From positions 1 through 9,497 of the forward strand of contig WQYS01000073.1 in assembly GCA_009781125.1 (NCBI GenBank): 9,497 bases of DNA, given 5' to 3'. Made by a program: the position numbers and the translations under genes. Origin of the DNA: Acidobacteriaceae bacterium (GTDB lineage Bacteria > Acidobacteriota > Terriglobia > Terriglobales > Acidobacteriaceae). Of the stretch, positions 6,697-9,497 are shown piece after piece. Numbering within the stretch: position 1 is the stretch's first letter; each line of letters starts with the position of its first letter. The notes below the pieces were generated by a model. The model searched no databases and was not told the origin of the DNA. It saw nothing but the letters and a program-made list of their open reading frames with translations.

Positions 6697-6703
6697 AGAA
6701 GGA
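6697..6703 (+). promoter_or_regulatory. Ribosome binding site fixing the GTG start of the PBP
   Basis: AGAAGGA sits five bases before the GTG at 6709. It supports this non-ATG start and translation from a message continuing from proS. Confidence 0.65.
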
Positions 6704-6708
6704 AATCA

Positions 6709-9300
6709 GTGCCGGTTAAGATCAAATACGCCCGCAAGACCGGAACTGGCCTGCTGCGCCATCGCCTTGTGCGATACGCAGTCGTGGCCGTTCTGGGTCT
6801 GTTCATTCTGTTTGCGATTGTCTTCGGCTACTACTGGATCAAGTACCGGAGCATCATCAATGAGCGCCTGGCCGGAGGAGGCATCTTCGCCAGCATCTCG
6901 CAGATTTACGCTGCTCCGCGCGAGATCCGTGATGGGCAAACCTACACCGCCGCAGCGATTGCAGGAGAACTGCGCCGGGCTGGTTACAACACTAATCCCA
7001 AGCTCGGAACCTACCAGCTCAGCGGGAACCGCATCTTCATCAAGCCCGGCCCCGAGAGCTACCATGCTACGGACGGCGCTACTATCGATACCACGGGAGG
7101 CACGGTACAGAGCATCAAGGCTGAAAACGGCGCGGCTCTGATCTCCTACGAACTGGAGCCGCAGCTCATCACGGCGCTCTCGGAGAACCGAACCAAGCGC
7201 CAGTTGGTCAGCTATGCGGAGATACCGCCGGGCCTGGTTGGGGCGGTTACGTCTATCGAAGACCACCGCTTCTTCAGCCACCACGGCATCGATTACCATA
7301 GCCTGCTGGGCTGGATATGGCACGATCTGCGCGGCGACCGCAGATATGCCGGAGGTGCTTCGACCATTACCATGCAGCTTGCGCGCGGCATCTTCCTTAC
7401 TCCCGAACGCCGCGTCAAACGCAAGCTCATCGAGGCCCTCATCGCGACGCAACTGGAATCGCGCTTCTCCAAGCAGCAGATCTTCGAGATGTACGTTAAC
7501 CAGATCAATCTAGGCCACCGGGGAAGTTACGATATCAACGGAGTTGCCGAAGCCTCGCATGCCTTCTTTGCGAAGGACCTCAAGCAGCTCGATACGGCCC
7601 AGTTCGCGCTGCTTGCAGGCTTGATCCAGGCCCCCAGTAAACTGAATCCTTATCGCTTTCCGGAGCGGGCCATCGCGCGCCGCAACATCGTGCTCGACGC
7701 CATGGTCGAGACGCGGGCCATTACGGCAGCCGAGGCCGAGCGCGCCAAAGCCGAGCCGCTGCATCTGGCCCCTCCCAATGTTGATGCCAGCGAGGCTCCC
7801 TACTTTGTCGATCTGGTTCACGACCAGCTGGTGCAGCGCATGGGCGACCAGGACGTCGCGCACCAGGATCTGCGCATCTATACGTCGCTCGATCCAGACC
7901 TGCAACGCATCGCCGCCGAGGCGGTCGATGCAGGCATGAAGAACGTCGATGAGCTGGTGCGCAAGCGGTACAAGAAGAACGCGACCAACATCACCTATCC
8001 GCAGGTGGCGCTGATCGCGTTGAATCCGCATACCGGGCAGGTGCTGGCTCTGGTCGGCGGCAGAAACTACGGCGTGTCACAGGTCAATCATGCTGTGGCC
8101 AAGCGGCCTACAGGGTCTATCTTCAAGCCATTTGTCTATGCGACGGCGTATAACTCCAGCCTCGATGGGACCGCTCTGAGCAGTGGCAGCGTCTTCTCTG
8201 CGCTGACGAAGCTCAGCGACGAACCCACGACCTTTACCTATGACAATGGCCGCCGAACCTACAAGCCCAATAACTTTGCCAGCGATTTTCGCGGCGATGT
8301 TTCGGCGGTCTTCGCTCTGGCGCACTCGCTGAACAACGCCACCGTCGAGCTGGGCCAGATGGTGGGCTTCGACAAGGTGGCTGCGCTGGCCCAGAGCGCC
8401 GGTGTCGTCAACGCTCGCGGTACGCCGTCGGTGGCCATCGGCGCTTACGACGCCGCGCCGCTCGACATGGCCGGGGCCTATACCGTCTTCGCCAACAACG
8501 GCGTTCATCTTACGCCGTGGATGCTGGCCTCGGTGCGCAACCCCAACGGCGATATTATCGCGGACTTCTCGCCCGAGGCTAAGCAGGTTCTCGATCCGCG
8601 GGTAGCGTTTCTTACGCAGTCGATGATGGAGGCCGTGCTCAACTACGGCACCGCCGCGGGAGCGGTTCGCGGGGCTGGTTTCACGGCCCCTGCCGCCGGA
8701 AAGACCGGAACCAGCCACGATGCGTGGTTCGCCGGATACACCTCCAACCTGATCTGCATCGTGTGGGTGGGCAACGACGACTACACCGACATCAAGATCG
8801 AAGGCGCGCATGCGGCGGCCCCCATATGGACCGCGTTCATGAAGCGCGCCATCGAGCTTCCGCAGTACTCGGACGTGAAGGCGTTCTCCGCGCCCGATGG
8901 CGTCACCGTGGTGCGCGTGGACCGCGCTACCGACCTGCTGGCCGACGATGCCTGTCCTAACAACGCGATGCCGGTCGCGTTTCTCGATGGCACGGCTCCG
9001 GTGAACTCCTGCGGCAGAATGTCGGAGAATCCGCAGAACTTCCTCAAGCGGGTGCTCGGTGTCGGGGAGCGCCCCAGCGAACAGCATGAGCCTCCGCCGC
9101 TGCTGCCCGGAGCCTCGACTGCCGAAGGGACCGCCGCGGGCGCTTCCACCTACCACACGGAGGCTCATCCAGAGACTGCTGAGCCTTCAGCTCATGCAGG
9201 GCCGCCACCGTCTCAGCAGAAGCCCGCGAAGAAAAAGAACTTCTTCAAGAAGCTCTTCGGCGGCGGTGGAGACAAAAAGCCGCAACGGTCTTCACCGTAA
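6709..9300 (+). CDS. Bifunctional class A penicillin-binding protein, PBP1b-like architecture
   Basis: It polymerises lipid II into glycan strands and cross-links the peptides, anchored in the inner membrane. It has 863 residues from a GTG start. A basic cytoplasmic tail is followed by one membrane segment at about 22-43. Residues 58-165 resemble the UB2H region of E. coli PBP1b (ISQIYAAPREIRDGQ at 63-77, then YELEPQLITALSE). The GT51 transglycosylase follows at about 168-335: EDHRFFSHHG with catalytic E184, GGASTITMQLAR at 215-226, and EMYVNQINLG with E260. The transpeptidase has all three motifs: S470-IFK, S540-LN and K665-TGT. C749 and C768 flank the family's common 'CP...F..GT.P...C' tail and may form a disulfide. 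The last 75 residues are Pro/Ala/Glu-rich and end in a Lys-rich low-complexity stretch. It lies 30 bases behind proS, probably in the same transcript. Annotators may label it PBP1A family; the UB2H-like part favours 1b. Confidence 0.95.
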   Translation: MPVKIKYARKTGTGLLRHRLVRYAVVAVLGLFILFAIVFGYYWIKYRSIINERLAGGGIFASISQIYAAPREIRDGQTYTAAAIAGELRRAGYNTNPKLGTYQLSGNRIFIKPGPESYHATDGATIDTTGGTVQSIKAENGAALISYELEPQLITALSENRTKRQLVSYAEIPPGLVGAVTSIEDHRFFSHHGIDYHSLLGWIWHDLRGDRRYAGGASTITMQLARGIFLTPERRVKRKLIEALIATQLESRFSKQQIFEMYVNQINLGHRGSYDINGVAEASHAFFAKDLKQLDTAQFALLAGLIQAPSKLNPYRFPERAIARRNIVLDAMVETRAITAAEAERAKAEPLHLAPPNVDASEAPYFVDLVHDQLVQRMGDQDVAHQDLRIYTSLDPDLQRIAAEAVDAGMKNVDELVRKRYKKNATNITYPQVALIALNPHTGQVLALVGGRNYGVSQVNHAVAKRPTGSIFKPFVYATAYNSSLDGTALSSGSVFSALTKLSDEPTTFTYDNGRRTYKPNNFASDFRGDVSAVFALAHSLNNATVELGQMVGFDKVAALAQSAGVVNARGTPSVAIGAYDAAPLDMAGAYTVFANNGVHLTPWMLASVRNPNGDIIADFSPEAKQVLDPRVAFLTQSMMEAVLNYGTAAGAVRGAGFTAPAAGKTGTSHDAWFAGYTSNLICIVWVGNDDYTDIKIEGAHAAAPIWTAFMKRAIELPQYSDVKAFSAPDGVTVVRVDRATDLLADDACPNNAMPVAFLDGTAPVNSCGRMSENPQNFLKRVLGVGERPSEQHEPPPLLPGASTAEGTAAGASTYHTEAHPETAEPSAHAGPPPSQQKPAKKKNFFKKLFGGGGDKKPQRSSP

Positions 9301-9378
9301 TGACACTGGATGCCGAGGAAGCTGTACGTGCGCTTCCAGGTAGGCCAAGCCTGGAGCATTATCCCCGTAGCTATACCC

Positions 9379-9419
9379 TTTTGAATTGTCATTCCGAACG
9401 GAGTGAGGGACCTGCTTTT
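9379..9419 (+). repeat. GTCATTCCGA-type dispersed repeat, left copy
   Basis: This 41-base unit starts TTTTGAATTGTCATTCCGA and continues through GGGACCTGCTTTT. Its reverse complement recurs at 9457-9497: the outer 19 bases are identical and 15 of the next 22 also match. Units of this kind, reading GTCATTCCGA...GAGGAACCTG, are abundant between genes in acidobacteria and some other phyla. It begins 78 bases after the PBP stop. The 78 bases in between (9301-9378) hold only weak short dyads and no T-tract terminator. Confidence 0.78.
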
Positions 9420-9456
9420 ACTTCTGGCGCCACAAACATCTACGGCGGGAGGAGAA

Positions 9457-9497
9457 AAAAACAGGTTCCTCGTTTCACTCGGAATGACAATTCAAAA
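9457..9497 (-). repeat. GTCATTCCGA-type dispersed repeat, right inverted copy
   Basis: This is the inverted partner of 9379-9419. It ends exactly at the window edge, so the arm may extend further. In a rightward transcript the two copies and their 37-base centre would fold into one long hairpin, which could end transcription of the proS-PBP unit or protect its 3' end. Confidence 0.75.

Larger units (their letters stand above)
9300..9497 (+). other. Open frame starting on the PBP stop codon, runs off the edge; doubtful gene
   Basis: The ATG at 9300-9302 overlaps the PBP stop as TAATG, a form typical of translational coupling. The frame stays open for 66 codons to the window end. The first 27 residues (MTLDAEEAVRALPGRPSLEH at the start) have ordinary composition. 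From codon 28 on the frame simply reads through the inverted repeat at 9379-9497, giving a CHSERSE-type peptide commonly seen as a translation artefact of such repeats. It may be the stub of a gene cut by the repeat, or chance. I recognise no domain. Confidence 0.2.

Noticed and set aside
8077..9168. 363-codon minus-strand frame inside the PBP gene
   Set aside because: It is antisense to the transpeptidase motifs; length alone is expected in GC-rich coding DNA, and the peptide is Arg/Gly/His-rich without a known domain.
9317..9354. Short dyads (GGAAGC/GCTTCC and CCAGG/CCTGG) as a PBP terminator
   Set aside because: The stems are five or six bases with long loops and no T-tract follows.

Overview
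The window looks like chromosomal DNA of an acidobacterium, probably order Terriglobales (the Acidobacteriaceae group around Granulicella, Terriglobus and Edaphobacter). This is an inference from high-GC coding sequence, from remembered resemblance of the proteins to that group, and from two dispersed intergenic repeat types of a style common there. No marker in the window proves the taxon.

Layout from left to right. (1) 1-1574, minus strand: a MacA-type membrane-fusion protein, followed 38 bases downstream by the first 41 codons of a MacB-type ABC ATPase, which runs off the left edge. Together they are the start of a MacAB-like export operon. (2) 1575-1955: a non-coding divergent region dominated by two 85-base hairpin repeats facing each other, with perfect 34-base outer arms. 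(3) 1956-2957, plus: a KpsF/GutQ/KdsD-type arabinose-5-phosphate isomerase with a SIS domain and two CBS domains, followed by a strong GC-rich hairpin. (4) 3126-4124, plus: a secreted protein related to GH88/GH105 unsaturated glycuronyl hydrolases that appears to lack the catalytic Asp segment and the substrate-pocket loop. (5) 4173-4791, minus: a toxin-first HigB/HigA-like toxin-antitoxin pair (COG4679/COG5606 type) with overlapping reading frames, a perfect palindrome over its likely promoter, no Shine-Dalgarno sequence for the toxin and a very good one for the antitoxin. (6) 4888-9300, plus: proS (bacterial prolyl-tRNA synthetase with the editing insertion), then 30 bases later a bifunctional class A penicillin-binding protein with PBP1b-like architecture. 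(7) 9301-9497: downstream non-coding sequence ending in a second inverted repeat pair of the GTCATTCCGA type. An open frame beginning on the PBP stop codon (TAATG) runs through it to the edge.

Functionally this is mostly envelope biology: export, supply of the lipopolysaccharide Kdo precursor, cell-wall synthesis and a secreted glycan-hydrolase relative. It also holds one essential translation gene, proS, and a small toxin-antitoxin module divergent from proS. I see no tRNA, rRNA, CRISPR array, transposase or integrase. No wholly new system is evident. The most unusual items are the degenerate GH105-like protein, the leaderless-looking toxin with its operator, and the two unrelated repeat families that both occur as head-to-head pairs.
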